From positions 17,097,447-17,161,446 of the forward strand of contig OZ038322.1 in assembly GCA_964035795.1 (NCBI GenBank): a DNA stretch of 64,000 nt, written 5' to 3'. Made by a program: the position numbers and the translations under genes. Below the pieces are notes generated by a model. The model was not told the DNA's origin. It made no database searches and saw only the letters and a program-made list of their open reading frames with translations. Shown here in pieces: positions 44,181 through 57,648 of the stretch. Source of the DNA: Pterobdella sp. o SKG-2022. Lineage: Eukaryota; Annelida; Clitellata; Hirudinida; Piscicolidae. The number at the start of each line of letters is the position of its first letter. The stretch's first letter is position 1.

Positions 44181-46699
44181 TGACAATTTTTAGATGATGA
44201 ATTTGTGTGTGGTGTTTTTTTGAACCCGTTTTAATCTCAAAAATTTCCATTTTTGTCTTTTCTTAATATGTCCACGGAGATCTTCGATGTTTTCTTAAGC
44301 ATTTCCTCGTTCCTATCTATTTCGTGCTACCGCTTAGTCTATTTGAAAGTGTTTATTTTTACATTTGTGTTAAATTATGCGTTACAGCATTTCTGTTTAT
44401 TCCAATGCTTTCGAGTCGATTTATGCGGTATTGTTTTTCAGAGATTTGGCGTTGTGCACATGTGCGTTTCTCATGTGTGCTTTGAAATATAGTGTAAATA
44501 ATTTCTAACACACACAAAACAAACAAGATGACAGATACTCGTCAAAACATCACACATCATACAATTACAAAGCACCTTTGTAAACAATCGCTTATACAAT
44601 TAGATATACAATGATACAAGAAGAATTGGAAATGGAAATACAAAAGATTCAAGCACATACTCACGCAGAAAAGTTTTGAAGATTTGGAATTAGATAGAAG
44701 ATGAATGAAACAAAGAACGTTAAGATTAATAAGGATGGTAGTGAGGATGTTGGTCGAGTAACGTTGGAATGTATATACAAATTTTGATTTCTGAAGAAAC
44801 GAAACTTTTTAAAATTTATTCTATAAAATTTCAAATAAAACTATAAAAAATTTAAAAATTTATATATTGTATTATCTATGATAAGGCAGTATATAAACGA
44901 CCAAATGTCTGTTATATCTGGCCTCATGCATATGCATATACCGAAGGCGTTATAAGCAACACTATAAGATGCTCATGATGGGAGAATAAAAGATTCAATA
45001 TTCGATAGTTAGAAGAACTTTGAATTTAAAATTGTTTCTTTTTTGACAAGTTTAATTTCACCAATGAAGTATTGTTTGAACAATATCTGTTGTCTTGGCG
45101 TTGTTTCAAGTGAGTTTTAATTAATGGTTTGTTTTAATTTTTTTGCAAAAATAAAAAAAAATAATAATTTTGAGTTTTATTTAATATTTTTCTCAATGGA
45201 GATTTATCTTTGTATATTCATTTTCTGTTATTTGTATTGGAATCAAGCTAAATTTAGTAGAACTTCGTCAATATTTATTGAAAATTTCAATATAGTAATT
45301 ACATGTTGTTATTTTTATACTCCTTGGAAAATTTTAGCATGCAATAAAAAAAGAACTAATAAAAAATAATTTTGAAAATAATTTCGTGAGGAACATCAAA
45401 GAAATTGGCGATAGATTTTGCTAAAACTTTAAATGTTAGCCATGGTAGCATCTTCTATTGTGATGGTAATTTCTTTAATTGAAGGATTAGAGGGACAAAA
45501 GGGGTATTGCTAGCATTGCTTATAAAAAGGATCGTCAGAGTTATTTACTGGATTTTTAAGGATATTCTAAGCCATCAAGTTTTTACACGTATTTTGTTGA
45601 AAAATCTATGAAAACCCTTGGCGTTGTTTTAAATTAAATTTAGAACTTTGATTACTTGTGTTGTTATTGTTGACGGGGAAGTTGTTTTTGGCTGTGTTTT
45701 GTAAGTTTGAATTTGTTTGCGCATTGAGAACTTCATATTTCCATTTTGATGAGGCGCGTACATTTTTGATAAATTATTAAAAGCCACGATTCACATAAAA
45801 AATCTCACAAAATTTTCTGCAATAACTTCCTACAATGTTTCTTGTGTTTCTCATGCACTTCTTTTTTATTTATAACTCTGGCAATTCCCTTCAGATAGCA
45901 TAAGGTTTCAAGCATCCAAATACACGAACCAAAGCACAATAACTTTAAATATTTTCTCTATATATAACAGGATTTTTATCATTTTTAAACCTTCAACTTT
46001 GACTTTCAGGGTAGATAAAAAATGAACTTAAAATACTTTAAACCAATTTCGAGACGTTTGTTAAATCGAAAAGTATAAAACTTCTTCATCAAATGTTTTA
46101 TAAATGGAACAATAGATGTTTTACGTTTTGACGTTATTATGCTTTTATGATTAAGTATGCCTTCTCTACTGCTATCGCTCTTATCCCATAATAAATGACC
46201 GATATCTGATGAAATAATACACACTCGTTCTTATTCATTCATTCATTTTTTTTATCTTTCTATTGATCAGTCTCTACATTTAGTTTTTTTTCATTTTTCT
46301 ATTCATTGTTTCTATTAAACCAAAGTTTTTAGAATATATTTCAGCTTTTTAATTATTTTTTTGTATTAATTTTGTCTTTCGCTCATTCGGCTGTATAATG
46401 AAAGTTACTCCATCAATATATTGATCAAATCTATCAGAGACAGCGAAGCACAGCCATTGCAAATTCCAAGGAATATTGGAAAACTAACGATAAAAAAAGA
46501 TTTAAAGGCTTTCAGAAGGATAAGAAGCGAGAAATTGAATAAACTGGTCAGTAAATGCTGATAAAACTTTCAAAAAACAAAAATGTAAACCAATAAAATA
46601 AAATCATAAAAAGAATAAATTCATAAAAAAAACAATAAGCGCAAAGCTTTTGCATTGTGATAATTAATGAAAATGCAAGCTAGTGCTGGAATTGATTGA

Positions 46700-46850
46700 T
46701 TGGGGCCGAGTCACTCGGCTTATTTGTGGAGTGTGCCATAAGAAGACGATGTTCTATTCTTGTGAACCTTATATCGATTAACTCAGCTGGTTAATCATTA
46801 CGTCTCCTACTATTTTAACTCTTTTCGCTGCTAAACGAAAGAAAAGGCAA
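46700..46850 (+). repeat. GC-richer island with palindrome and tRNA-like A box
   Basis: GCCGAGTCACTCGGC is a perfect 7-bp palindrome around a central C. About 80 bp on, AACTCAGCTGGTTAATC resembles a tRNA D-arm/A box. It may be a SINE remnant; the ends are not defined. Confidence 0.25.
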
Positions 46851-49009
46851 CCAAGCATGCTTGTGTCGCTTTATCTATGCTACATATTCCTTCACTTTCT
46901 TATTAATATATCCGCCCATCCATTCACATTATGTATTCTTTTGTTCATTCAAGCAAGTATTTCATTATTAAATCATGGACTTTTCATATCAACTTGCCTT
47001 CATGTTGAAGAGTTTTATCAGTTGATGCCAAAGATTGTTCAGCTTGTGCTTATAGTTCAAAAAAGGCCATTTGGACCTTTTTATAACTTATTCTCATGTA
47101 AAACAATTTAAAATTTCATTAGGATTATTGTTTTCTTTTTGTGAATTGTTTTCTTTGCTCGCAAAGCAAAACATCCAAGATATATGTTTTATTGAAGATT
47201 AGTTTTGAAGATTTTGACTGTTATTTCTCATCTTTTTTTTTCTTTTCTAATATTATCAATACTTTTCACCATTCTTCTCATTGATAACAAACCCCGTATG
47301 ATTATTACGATAGAACCTATTATTTAACCCATTGTTTTCTCAATCTTCTTTTCTGTTTGTTCGGAACAAATGATAAAGTTTATTCAAAAAATATTTTTAC
47401 AGAGGAAATTCCAATAAGCTATTTATCATTTTTATTTGTTTTTTTGAACGTTTGAATTGTTTTAACAGTAGCTAAGTTATTTATATCTTATTTCCTTTTC
47501 ATTTCAAATGAAATAAGCTTTTGGAAATTTTTTTCAGTAAATTGTTAAAATGATGATGATATTAACACATGATTTCCCACGCTTTAAAATCCCTTCACAC
47601 TTGCATTTTTCATCATTTTAAAATCAAAATCCCGCAAGTAAAAACACACTTCAGTAAGTAAGAACATTTTCTTTTAAATAAATAATCAATCAATTAAATT
47701 CGGCAAAAAGTGATAACGAGTTAATTGTCTATGCTGTAGTGAGATTAAAGTTCAATGTAAACAAATTAATGGCCATAGCCATTACTTGAAACTTGCTGAA
47801 CTCAATATAAAAAGTGGCACTTTTATTCAATTTTTTGAGCAAATATTAACTTTGTTACGATTTCAATCTCGGAAACCAATACTATTTCATTATCGGGTTT
47901 TTATATTAAATAAATTTTTGTTCATTGTTGTTAATGTAAACAAGTTTGCCCCTACAACTGAAACATGAGAATGTACAAGATGATAAAGATGAGGATGAAG
48001 AAGAAGAAGATGAGTTGGGCGATGATAATGATTATGAAGATAGTTGTGATGGTTGTGGTTTTCAGTCATGATGATGATTATGTATTTGGGAAGATATGTT
48101 GAAACAGATGGTTTTGAAAAACAAGCGAAATTTCACTATAAGAAATGATGTTTGAATAGAATTGAAAGAATTGACTACCGGTTGTAAGGGATTAATGCGA
48201 GTAAAATCTATTGAAGTGTGAAGAATGGACAAAATATAAAAACGAAAAACATTGTAAATAAATGATGGAAAACTGAAAGATATTAAAAACACCATTAACA
48301 AATCACGAAAAAATGTCCAAAAAGCTTAACACCACACTGAGGTGTTAGTCTTATTGATTCAAAGCTAAACACTACAATAAATTGCTTCATTGAAAAGTTT
48401 TGATTAATACCATAGAATGAATCAATCATTCAAAACTCCTAACACGTTTTCATGTATTTAAGTTCAAAGCGGTATGGTATATAATCACTTTTTAGACTTT
48501 CATTCATCCCTAGAGACATTTAAATTTGTTGTGGTGTTGTACTGACAAAAGTTTATTCTACATGTATCGGTCAATATTTTTTTTATATCTTTATTTTTTT
48601 ATGAGTAATTGATATGTAGCTTAAATAACGAAAGACAAATTCATATATAATACCAATAAATTCTCTTGATCAAGTGACTTTTTAATGTGGTTTTATTGAA
48701 AGTTTTTAGTTTTCTGAATAACTTTAATTTTCGATGTGCAATGATTTTATATATTTATTAGCATTTTTTTTTCTTTTTATTATTGGCATTATGATGAAAA
48801 ATGTTTTCTTCTTTCCATTCAACCCTACGGATCAATTCTTCGCACGTGCTTTCAAATAATAAGAATAACAATAATGATTGTTCTATACTGCAAAAAAGCT
48901 CTTTTTATTAAGCTTCATGGACCCAGGCATATAAATGTTACCATTATTATTGAATAATTTTATTTTTATTCTTCAGACTGTCATAGAATAAATTAAAGAC
49001 GGGAATAAA

Positions 49010-52000
49010 ATGAAGGTTTGTTGGATTCCATCAACATCAATATCTTCACCCTTTTTCTCCAGACTCTTTCTTCTTTTTATATTCATGTTTGCAATGCTAT
49101 TAACACCATCTTTTTCCCAGACCGCTTCATCATCATTCTCATCATCGTCGTCGTCGTCATCATCTTTAGTATTATCTTCATCATCACCGTTTTCATCATT
49201 TACTTCATCATTATCACCACATCAACCACCGTTTTTTTCTGTTTCACCATCCATCTATCCTTTCATATTATTCATTCCAGCATCTTCAACTAACCCATCA
49301 ATTTATCCTTCAGACCGTCATTGTAGTATTCTTTACTTTGTTTTCATTCATTATCAGCGAAAATTTCACTATCGGAACTTAACATACATTTTCTCTATTC
49401 AAATTTTTGATGAAAATACAAACCGAAAACTTCTTCAACACAACTATTATCCTCTTCAGCATCATCGTTCTCAACATCATCAACACCACCGTCATCATCA
49501 TCATCGTTGTTGTCATCATCATTCTTCTCACCGCATTCTTCTATGGATTCCACTTGAAATCGACAAAAACGAAAATCCACCCACTTTTACACACTTTAAA
49601 ACTGCGGAAATAAACAAGGAAATGATATCAATGAAAAGAGCTATAACAACAACAATAAACGCAGTGATATTAATAACAACAATACTCGTAATAAATAAAA
49701 AAATATTTAAATCAACAAAACAAGTTAAAAAAAGGCTGACGATGGACAAAATGGAAGTTCCTAAAAGCACAATTAGGGCCTTTTTTGCTCGTTCAAGCGT
49801 TTCCAGATCTCATCATCATCACTTTTTTCATTATCATAAACTTGCTCGCTATCATCAAAAAGATTTTTTCTATACATTTTTTCGACCCATCGTTACCCAC
49901 GACAAAAAACATTCTTCAAACGTTTCAAGGCTTTATACAAACATGCTCAGTAATAGACCACTCTTTCTACATCGTGTTTCTCAAGCCATGTGTAGCAGCC
50001 AGCTTGATCAACATTATTTAATGTTCAAACAACGCACTGATCATCAGCATAGCAACTGTCAGCTATTATTTTTCTTTGACACGTCACACTCCGCCAACGA
50101 ATACAACCTCACTACACCTGCCACATCCCTGTGTCATCCTCGTCGTCTTCATCTTCTTCACTTCATTTACTCTCGTCAAAATTTTTATTGCAGAAAATAT
50201 CGAAAAAATAACGTAAAAAACAAACTGAAATTTTTAGCTAAAAAAGTAGTTTTTAATATGCATTCAGTTGGAAAATATACAACAACTGATGGTAACAATC
50301 TATCACGAAGTCTACAATATAGCACTCAAAATAATATTCCCAACTTGCTAAAGTTTTCGCCGACCAAATCAACAAAAAGACTCTTCATTGATTTATTAAA
50401 TCGGAATCACAAAAAATTTAAATTTTCAATAAATCCTACAAACTCTCTTTTAAAAACTCTCTACAATAAATTACGTATCCTAGTTAATGATACAAAGTGT
50501 GTGCTAGCAGTAGGGAGCCGAGATAAGCTCTTTAAAGGCTACAATAAACATCCTTATGGCTTTTTTCACATCTTTTTTTTCATTATTTTTTTTGTTTCTT
50601 CTTCTGCTTCATCATTATCTCCATCAATTTTGTCAAAATCTTCATCTTCAACATCATCTTTGTTATTACACTCAACTTATCGACATAAGCGCCAACAACA
50701 AATACAGTGCCCAAGCAATTGCTTTTGTAACACACAAAACCACATGGTTCACTGCTCTCGCAAAGACCTCACTCACATACCATTCAACATACATTCTTCC
50801 ACTCTGCAACTCAATCTCAACAACAACCACTTCCGATACCACACCCTACATCCTGACAACTTCACTTCTTTAATTCATCTTCAGTTTTTATATCTAGACG
50901 ATTGCGCCATTGAATTTATTCATCCTTCTACTTTCTCCTCTCTTCGTTCTCTCACACACCTCGACCTTTCCAACAATCGTTTGAAACTTCTCGCTTCTGG
51001 TACTTTTAACAACCTTAATCTGCAGCACCTTTTTCTTAAAGGAAACAAGCAACTACAACTTCCACACGATGTGTTTCAGAACCTTTCAGTGAAAGGTCTT
51101 CACCTACAAGAATGTTCTCTGCAGGATATAGATTACAGACTTTTCATTCCCCTGCAACCAAAACTCAAGATCCTATGGTTAAATGGCAATCAAATCACAC
51201 GTTTCGAGAAATCGTTGAAACCAATTTTTCAGCAACTTTCATATTTACGCATAAATGACAACCCCTTCCATTGTTCGTGCAAGACTCTTTGGCTAAAAGA
51301 GTTTTACGATTCGAAGGCTAATGTATTATTTAAAGAAACCTTGACTCCCACGTGTCTGTCTCCTCCAAACTTCAAAGGAAAAACTTTTGCAGAGTTCACA
51401 GTTTCTCAACTCAAATGCCAGTTACCCGTGTTTCTCAATCATGAAGTTAGTTTCAGTAGTTTTGGTGGTTTTTTCAAATGCATTGCAATGGGCAATCCAC
51501 CACCAACTCTCACATGGCTAGATGGACTCGGAAGAAAGATCAAAGAAGTCACGCCGATTGATGCAAGCTCGAAAACTGTCGAAGCTGATTTGGAAATTGT
51601 TTTAGAGGGCTGTTCCCAAAACGATAAAACGTGGGGAGACAGCAATGAAACTAATGATGAAAAGAATAGCAAAATAACAAATGGAAAATCAAAAGCCGAG
51701 CGTGAGATAATTTTAAATAAAGACGGGAAAGTATTTGTTAAAAGCATTTGCTCACATGAAAAAGTCAATAAATCTGGAAAGAACACAAAAAAGCAGGACA
51801 GTACTTTTCAATGCATGGCTGAAAACAGCCTCGGAAATGTCAGTTTAAATATAAACGTAACATGGCCAAAAACACCAAAAAGTTTCAATATTGGAAAAAG
51901 CCAAAAAGATGCAAAAAACTACTTAGAAAATGAAAACTATGTAGATTTTAATTATTATTTTGCAAATTCAGATAAAAAGCTTTCAAGTGATAATAGCTTT

Positions 52001-53470
52001 AATTCAAGTCACGCAAACGAATACACATTTCAAGATGATGTCCGATTGTACAGCGTTTTAGAAATGATTTTAGCAGTTCTTATAACCTTTGTTATTACAG
52101 GTTTGATTGCAGCAATATTCGCATATTTTTACTGGGTAAAATTCAGACAAAATCACAAAAAGAAAATAGAACAAAAATGTTTGCCACCCCATCCGTTTAT
52201 GCTTTCAACTCCAAGTCAAGCAAACAATCATCACCAAGCTCAATTCAACCATCCCAACACTCTTCCAGCCACCACCAACCCATCACACACTACCATCCAG
52301 CCCCTCATCACACCTCTCGAAGCATCTTCTTCTTATGGATCTCATCTTTATGCAGAAACTTCAAGCTCCATATTTCCTATGCCGTCAGACCATCCGTCCA
52401 ATAATCTAACTTTTCAGCCAACACTTCCCCATCTTCCCCCAAACCACCCTTTGTTATCGAACCTCAACATTAATGCTTTTAATCAACTTCCTTCAGAACA
52501 GATTTCCAAAAAGCACCTCGACCACAAACAAAATCATTCAAGTTTAAACCAATCTCATCAATTTTCACCAAATTTCAACTCTTCTCAAAAGTTTTTTACA
52601 AAACCACATAAATTCAGGTCCACTTGGGTTAATTCTCATTCTTCCTCAGCTTACCCTCCGTCCGTTTTATGTGACCCTAAACAGTACCAAATCCAACGAA
52701 GCGATTTAGGGTGCTTCACCAATAAAACACATAAAGCCGCTAACAATCATACCTTGACTAATAACTGTGAAAACAACAAAAGCCATAATGATTTTCCAAC
52801 GAGGAATAAAAGTGTCGAAGAAATGGCTGATTACGAGAATACATTTAAAGGCAGTAATAGTAACGACCAAATGAATTTTATCAGCAACCTTAATAGCCGA
52901 GAAAATACCAGTTTTGAAGAAAATTCAACTAGTGAAACTAATAAAAATGCTGAAAAAATAATGAACAATAGTAATTCTCATGATTTAACCGCTCATAGAG
53001 GCAATGGAAATAATCAGAAAAAAATTTCCTTTCACAAATGTAATCATGACAGCACTAACAACAATAAAGGCTTCAACGGTTCAAATCTTTCCTCATCATT
53101 ATCATCACATTCATCATCTTCCTCGTCACCTTCTTCATCATACAAAAAAAAACAAAATAAACTTAAACAACTTCAAAAGCAACAAAAAGTTTTAGAGTCT
53201 CAACAACAGAAGTTATTACTGCACCAGCTTCTACAACAAAACAGTTCTGTGCAACCAAGAAACTTCCCATACGATGTTATTGACAAGCAAGTTTTCAAGC
53301 AAATTGAGTGGCCAAATCAAGTTATCCACCAAAACGAAAACAAGAATTATCTTGAATACAGTAACTACATAAACAATTATAACAAATGTGATCAGAGTCC
53401 CAATAGCACCCCACAACCTGGCCATTTAGGCTACCAGGTTGATGACCACTTGGATAAAATATACTTGTGA
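49010..53470 (+). CDS. LRR-Ig single-pass membrane protein with long N-terminal extension
   Basis: Single 1486-codon exon. A hydrophobic signal-like segment lies at residues about 16-37 (FFSRLFLLFIFMFAMLLTPS). Residues 38-557 are Ser/His/Lys-rich low complexity with a second hydrophobic stretch (about 520-540, FFHIFFFIIFFVSSSAS) and end in RHKR (558-561), a furin-type site. The LRRNT starts at 567 (CPSNCFC), followed by six or seven LRRs (LTHLDLSNNRLKLL; LKILWLNGNQITRF), an LRRCT (NPFHCSCKTLWLKEF) and an Ig-like domain (FFKCIAMGNPPPTLTWLDG to FQCMAENSLGN). The TM helix is near 1020-1042 (MILAVLITFVITGLIAAIFA). About 440 cytoplasmic residues follow, Ser/Asn/His/Gln-rich, with a Gln-rich coiled coil near 1380-1410. 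The architecture equals Kekkon/LRIG/LRIT-type neuronal receptors; orthology is not resolved. Confidence 0.88.
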   Translation: MKVCWIPSTSISSPFFSRLFLLFIFMFAMLLTPSFSQTASSSFSSSSSSSSSLVLSSSSPFSSFTSSLSPHQPPFFSVSPSIYPFILFIPASSTNPSIYPSDRHCSILYFVFIHYQRKFHYRNLTYIFSIQIFDENTNRKLLQHNYYPLQHHRSQHHQHHRHHHHRCCHHHSSHRILLWIPLEIDKNENPPTFTHFKTAEINKEMISMKRAITTTINAVILITTILVINKKIFKSTKQVKKRLTMDKMEVPKSTIRAFFARSSVSRSHHHHFFHYHKLARYHQKDFFYTFFRPIVTHDKKHSSNVSRLYTNMLSNRPLFLHRVSQAMCSSQLDQHYLMFKQRTDHQHSNCQLLFFFDTSHSANEYNLTTPATSLCHPRRLHLLHFIYSRQNFYCRKYRKNNVKNKLKFLAKKVVFNMHSVGKYTTTDGNNLSRSLQYSTQNNIPNLLKFSPTKSTKRLFIDLLNRNHKKFKFSINPTNSLLKTLYNKLRILVNDTKCVLAVGSRDKLFKGYNKHPYGFFHIFFFIIFFVSSSASSLSPSILSKSSSSTSSLLLHSTYRHKRQQQIQCPSNCFCNTQNHMVHCSRKDLTHIPFNIHSSTLQLNLNNNHFRYHTLHPDNFTSLIHLQFLYLDDCAIEFIHPSTFSSLRSLTHLDLSNNRLKLLASGTFNNLNLQHLFLKGNKQLQLPHDVFQNLSVKGLHLQECSLQDIDYRLFIPLQPKLKILWLNGNQITRFEKSLKPIFQQLSYLRINDNPFHCSCKTLWLKEFYDSKANVLFKETLTPTCLSPPNFKGKTFAEFTVSQLKCQLPVFLNHEVSFSSFGGFFKCIAMGNPPPTLTWLDGLGRKIKEVTPIDASSKTVEADLEIVLEGCSQNDKTWGDSNETNDEKNSKITNGKSKAEREIILNKDGKVFVKSICSHEKVNKSGKNTKKQDSTFQCMAENSLGNVSLNINVTWPKTPKSFNIGKSQKDAKNYLENENYVDFNYYFANSDKKLSSDNSFNSSHANEYTFQDDVRLYSVLEMILAVLITFVITGLIAAIFAYFYWVKFRQNHKKKIEQKCLPPHPFMLSTPSQANNHHQAQFNHPNTLPATTNPSHTTIQPLITPLEASSSYGSHLYAETSSSIFPMPSDHPSNNLTFQPTLPHLPPNHPLLSNLNINAFNQLPSEQISKKHLDHKQNHSSLNQSHQFSPNFNSSQKFFTKPHKFRSTWVNSHSSSAYPPSVLCDPKQYQIQRSDLGCFTNKTHKAANNHTLTNNCENNKSHNDFPTRNKSVEEMADYENTFKGSNSNDQMNFISNLNSRENTSFEENSTSETNKNAEKIMNNSNSHDLTAHRGNGNNQKKISFHKCNHDSTNNNKGFNGSNLSSSLSSHSSSSSSPSSSYKKKQNKLKQLQKQQKVLESQQQKLLLHQLLQQNSSVQPRNFPYDVIDKQVFKQIEWPNQVIHQNENKNYLEYSNYINNYNKCDQSPNSTPQPGHLGYQVDDHLDKIYL

Positions 53471-53557
53471 ATGATCAAGTTTTGAAATCTTGACTCCATG
53501 TTTTGTATTAACATTCTCCTTTATGATTTTGTTTCGAGAAATGTTTTGTTGAAGATG

Positions 53558-53563
53558 AATAAA
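53558..53563 (+). promoter_or_regulatory. Polyadenylation signal for the LRR-Ig gene
   Basis: AATAAA 88 nt after the stop codon at 53470. Confidence 0.55.
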
Positions 53564-56500
53564 CCTCATGTCGTAAATGCATATGCAATTTGTATGAATT
53601 ATTTTTGACTATTCGCTTTAGCGTCAGTTATTAAGAAGCATAAACTGTTGAAAGTTATTTCATTTTTTATTTAATTTTATGTACAAAGATTCAGTTAATT
53701 TAAATTAATTTAAGTTTTATGTATAAAATTTTAATTTGCTTTATTGCCTGAAACAGTTCAAAGGATCTATGGAAATTTTAACCTACAATCAGTTGATAGA
53801 CATTTTCACATTAAAATTTGCAAATAATGCGTGTTTTATGAATAATCATATCTTAAATGCAATCATTAGTGCTCATATCTTTAAGCTTTAAATCGATACC
53901 CACACCTCTGTATGAAAGAAGCAATGTTTCTATCAATATCTTGTAAATAATTTATCCCATCAATCCATCAAAGGCCGTATTGATTTTTCAAATATAATAG
54001 AAAAAATTCAAACAAATCTCTATTGCTTCATTTATTATCGTTAATCCGAAGCAAAGATAAATGAATAATTCTTGAAAATTTATTCATCTGTGTATCAGCG
54101 ATTGAACTTTTGAAAGGTCAAAGTGTTAAATGATAAAAAGTGATATGAATTCAAATACCCGTCAGTTGTTTTGATGATGATACGCTGCTGAAATGGAGGA
54201 AGCCACAAAAAACAATTCGAGGTGGTAATGATAATGATGATGAAAAGAAATATAAGTATGTGCAATTCATGGAATTTTTAGAGTTATTTCTTTGTGGATT
54301 TTAGAAAAATTTTTTTTTAAATGATTGATTTAAATCTAGATAAAGTTATTCTGATGTTAAAAGTAAAAAATATGAACCATGAATCAACTATTTTTTGTTT
54401 TTATAATAAATTTTTTAAGAATTAATTTAAATTTTTATGCTTTAAACCATGCAAAATAACAAGTTAGGTTGATTTATGCGGTGTGATGTTTCATATGTGC
54501 ATATTGTGAAATTTTGGCTTGCAATAGCACACTTTGTTTCTAAGTAGCCATATATAACATGAAAGTATGCTGAGCTGAAACAACAAATAATAGGTTTAAA
54601 GCTGATTTGAAAAAACTAACGCCAACAACCTATTTTTATTTTTACTGTTGGTACGTTTTTAACTTGAGCTAGTTTAGACGCCAAGGATAATTAACACTTT
54701 GCTTAAAAACTGTTTTTTTTATTACGGAAAAACATTAATAAAATTAGGAAAAAACAAAAGTGAAGTAATAAAAGCAAATAAGCTTAATAAAGCACAACAG
54801 GAATAAAAGATCGGGGGTTTTGCTTAGAAATATAACCAACAGTTGCTCAACAAAAGTTATTAATTTCGTTTCTATTTCCAAATAAACACGGGGTTATTTC
54901 TTAAAAATATAGTTTAACTTTTATGCAAAAAAAATTTTTAAGCAAGGAATTTCTTCAAAAATTCAGGAAGTTTTTTTATCATCTTATTAAGAAAATTTCT
55001 AAAAAAATTTATTCCCGTCTATAATATACCAAATCGGCTATGAAACCTTGAAGCGATAAAACAGCACTAAAAATCCCACCAAAAAATACATAAAAAAATA
55101 AAACAAATAGATTCTTTATAAAATGGCTATTTTTTTATTTCATAGGGAATTGTGACTTGTAATAACTTTTTTACTATCATCTTGTCCAACGCTATTGTTT
55201 CCATCATTATCGGCCCATTATTTGATGTCTCTATAAAATTTTAAAAATAATTATAATTTAAATTAATTTCAATACTTTCCCATCAAATCAGTTATTTTAG
55301 GTGGTAAATTTTTCGTTTATACTACAAATCTCTACGAAAATAAACAGAAAGCAATTCTTCTGCAAAAGATTTTTTTTTTTTTCCAACACTTAAATACTGA
55401 ATCAGCAAACTCATTCACTTCTATTAGAGTATTTTAAGCCTTAAAATTTATTTGAAAACTACACATTTTTTGAAAAACTTCTGCTAATTCGATTTTTCTT
55501 GAGAAAATCGAAACTTAAAAACTCAAGAATTGCTCTTTTAAACTCGAACCGAAACAAAAAATTATTGTAATAAAAAACAAACCAAAATGAAGAAATTCAA
55601 TTTCAAAAATAAATAAAAAATCCATTCAAGTTCATGGTTGATATTTTTCAAATTCTTCATTTCATCTCCCATCAACTTCCTCACCATCCTTGAAGACCTT
55701 AATGCATTCGATGATTGATGTTGACATCATAACTGATACAACTAAACTTCAAAACATCTTTTAACAATTTTTCAACGTTTTGAGGTATTCCTTAGGAATA
55801 TATTCTTCCTAGTTTCGATGCGCTAAACGTTTTTACAGATGTCAACTCGGTGATTTAGCATCCACTCAAGAAACGTTTGGTTTTGTTAATGTTTAAAAGA
55901 TACTGAAAATAATTTAAATATTCAAATTCTAATGAATTTTATTTATATATTCATAAAAAACATTTCTACTGTCTTTATTTTTATACTAATTTAGAATTCA
56001 GCTTATCAAATTACAGATATCGGCAAGATTAACCTAGATAAAAACACGGGCAAATGAATGAGATGTAAGGCTCCGCAAATACTTAAAAAATAGTTTAATG
56101 TATCATTCACAAGGCATTCGTTGTTTAGTTTGATCTGTGAACTATTTCAAATTACATCTTTTAACTCTTTCATTCGCCTCATTTCCTTCAGTGCTAATTG
56201 ATGGTAAAACAACTGTTTCTGTTAGCATGAACTTTTCAGTAAAACATTATTGTTTGTGCCTGAAAGGCTTTTTTCATAAATTTGAATGTAATTAGGAATT
56301 TCCTTACACTGCATTACATCTGTTTCTTGCATTAGTTTGACTCAGATTGTGCATAAGAAATTATGAGGCTTTTGAGGAGAAGATGGATTTAATGTTCGAT
56401 GAAATTTTCATTAAACATTCAAGTGATAATAATTTAAATACAAATTTTCACACTTTTTATATGTAAGTTTTTACAAGTAGCATAACATATACATTTACCG

Positions 56501-57372
56501 TTCATGAAATTCACACTTCCTTCAAAAACTCACATTATCATATCTGCAGCTAATTTGGAAGATCAGGCATAAATCATTTAGTATGAGTATGTTAAGTCAA
56601 TGTTGAATGCAAAATATCAAGTTTAACATATCTTTATTTAATGAATTTCATGAAATCTTTACACATTCATGCATTTGATATTCATGCCACCCATAAAAAT
56701 TCAGAAATGATTGTTATTCTCAGGAAGAAATATAAACGCAATGAAAATAAAAATAAATTAAATATATTTAAATAAACAAATCAAGCTGAAATTAAAAACA
56801 AAATTATAGCATCTCTAGGCGAAATATCTAACTAGATTTTCATTAACGAGATAAAATGTATTAATTGAATGAAAGTGTCTTGAATTGATTAAACATTAGC
56901 TGATGGCAACTGCGATATGATATCGGATGATCAAAGCCAACCTGTAAATTAGCACCAAGTTTGTTGATATTCGAGACGAGTTTATAGATCTCAAGTTCTT
57001 TTTCAGACAATGCCCATATTATGAATTCAGTCGAACTTTTTTTTTCTGTTTCTTCATAAATCTTAATATTTTATTTCTACCTTCAACTTCAAGAGGAATT
57101 GAAATAAACAAACGAGATTGGTTTAAACCACTTGAAAAGGACGAATAAAATTCTCACAGCAAGCTATGAGTTTCGTAGGATAGAAGCACCTAACGAACAA
57201 AATGGAAAATACTTTTTAAACCTCAAGCAACTTCGAAGCATCATATCTCTATAGTTTTGTATGAAGACGAAAACATCTCGAACTTAAAACGTTATATATT
57301 TAAAATTAGCTGTTTATTTGAAAAAATACTCAAGTAAAAAGCTTTAAAGCATAAAAGTTATTTATATGTCTA

Positions 57373-57648
57373 TTAAAAACATGTATTAGAAACAATTTTT
57401 ATCCTTAGTTTTATTACATCGCAAGTATATTTAGTTTGTGAGAGGAAACGAACCGAGGACGATGGAAAGTGTTTCAGTTGATATACTCCCCCATGAAAAC
57501 CGTGCATAAGGCAATCTCTGTATTGCTTTTGGGCCACGTATTTCAAATGCATTTCAACTTTTTCAGAATTTGACTCTAAGATTACTTTCTTTTTTTCCCA
57601 TCTTCTAATCTTTGATCGTCGATGATTTAAACCAAATTTAGCCAACAC
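57373..57648 (-). other. Orphan open frame, possible exon
   Basis: 91 codons of non-repetitive, basic protein (LNHRRSKIRRWEKKKVI; YRDCLMHGFHGGVYQLKHF) in an island of higher GC. It begins with GTG rather than ATG, so if real it is an internal exon or a fossil. No family recognised. Confidence 0.22.

Larger units (their letters stand above)
42784..49009. other. Mostly non-coding region between Elongin B and the LRR-Ig gene
   Basis: Apart from two doubtful exons (43038-43268) I see no supported gene. A tRNA-like fragment lies at 44060-44180 and a GC-richer island with a short palindrome at about 46700-46850. Confidence 0.45.

Noticed and set aside
49018..50873. Several 60-105 codon frames in other phases and on the minus strand within the LRR-Ig gene
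   Set aside because: They are shadows of a stop-poor TCA/CAC-rich coding region; only the main frame stays open throughout and leads into recognisable domains.
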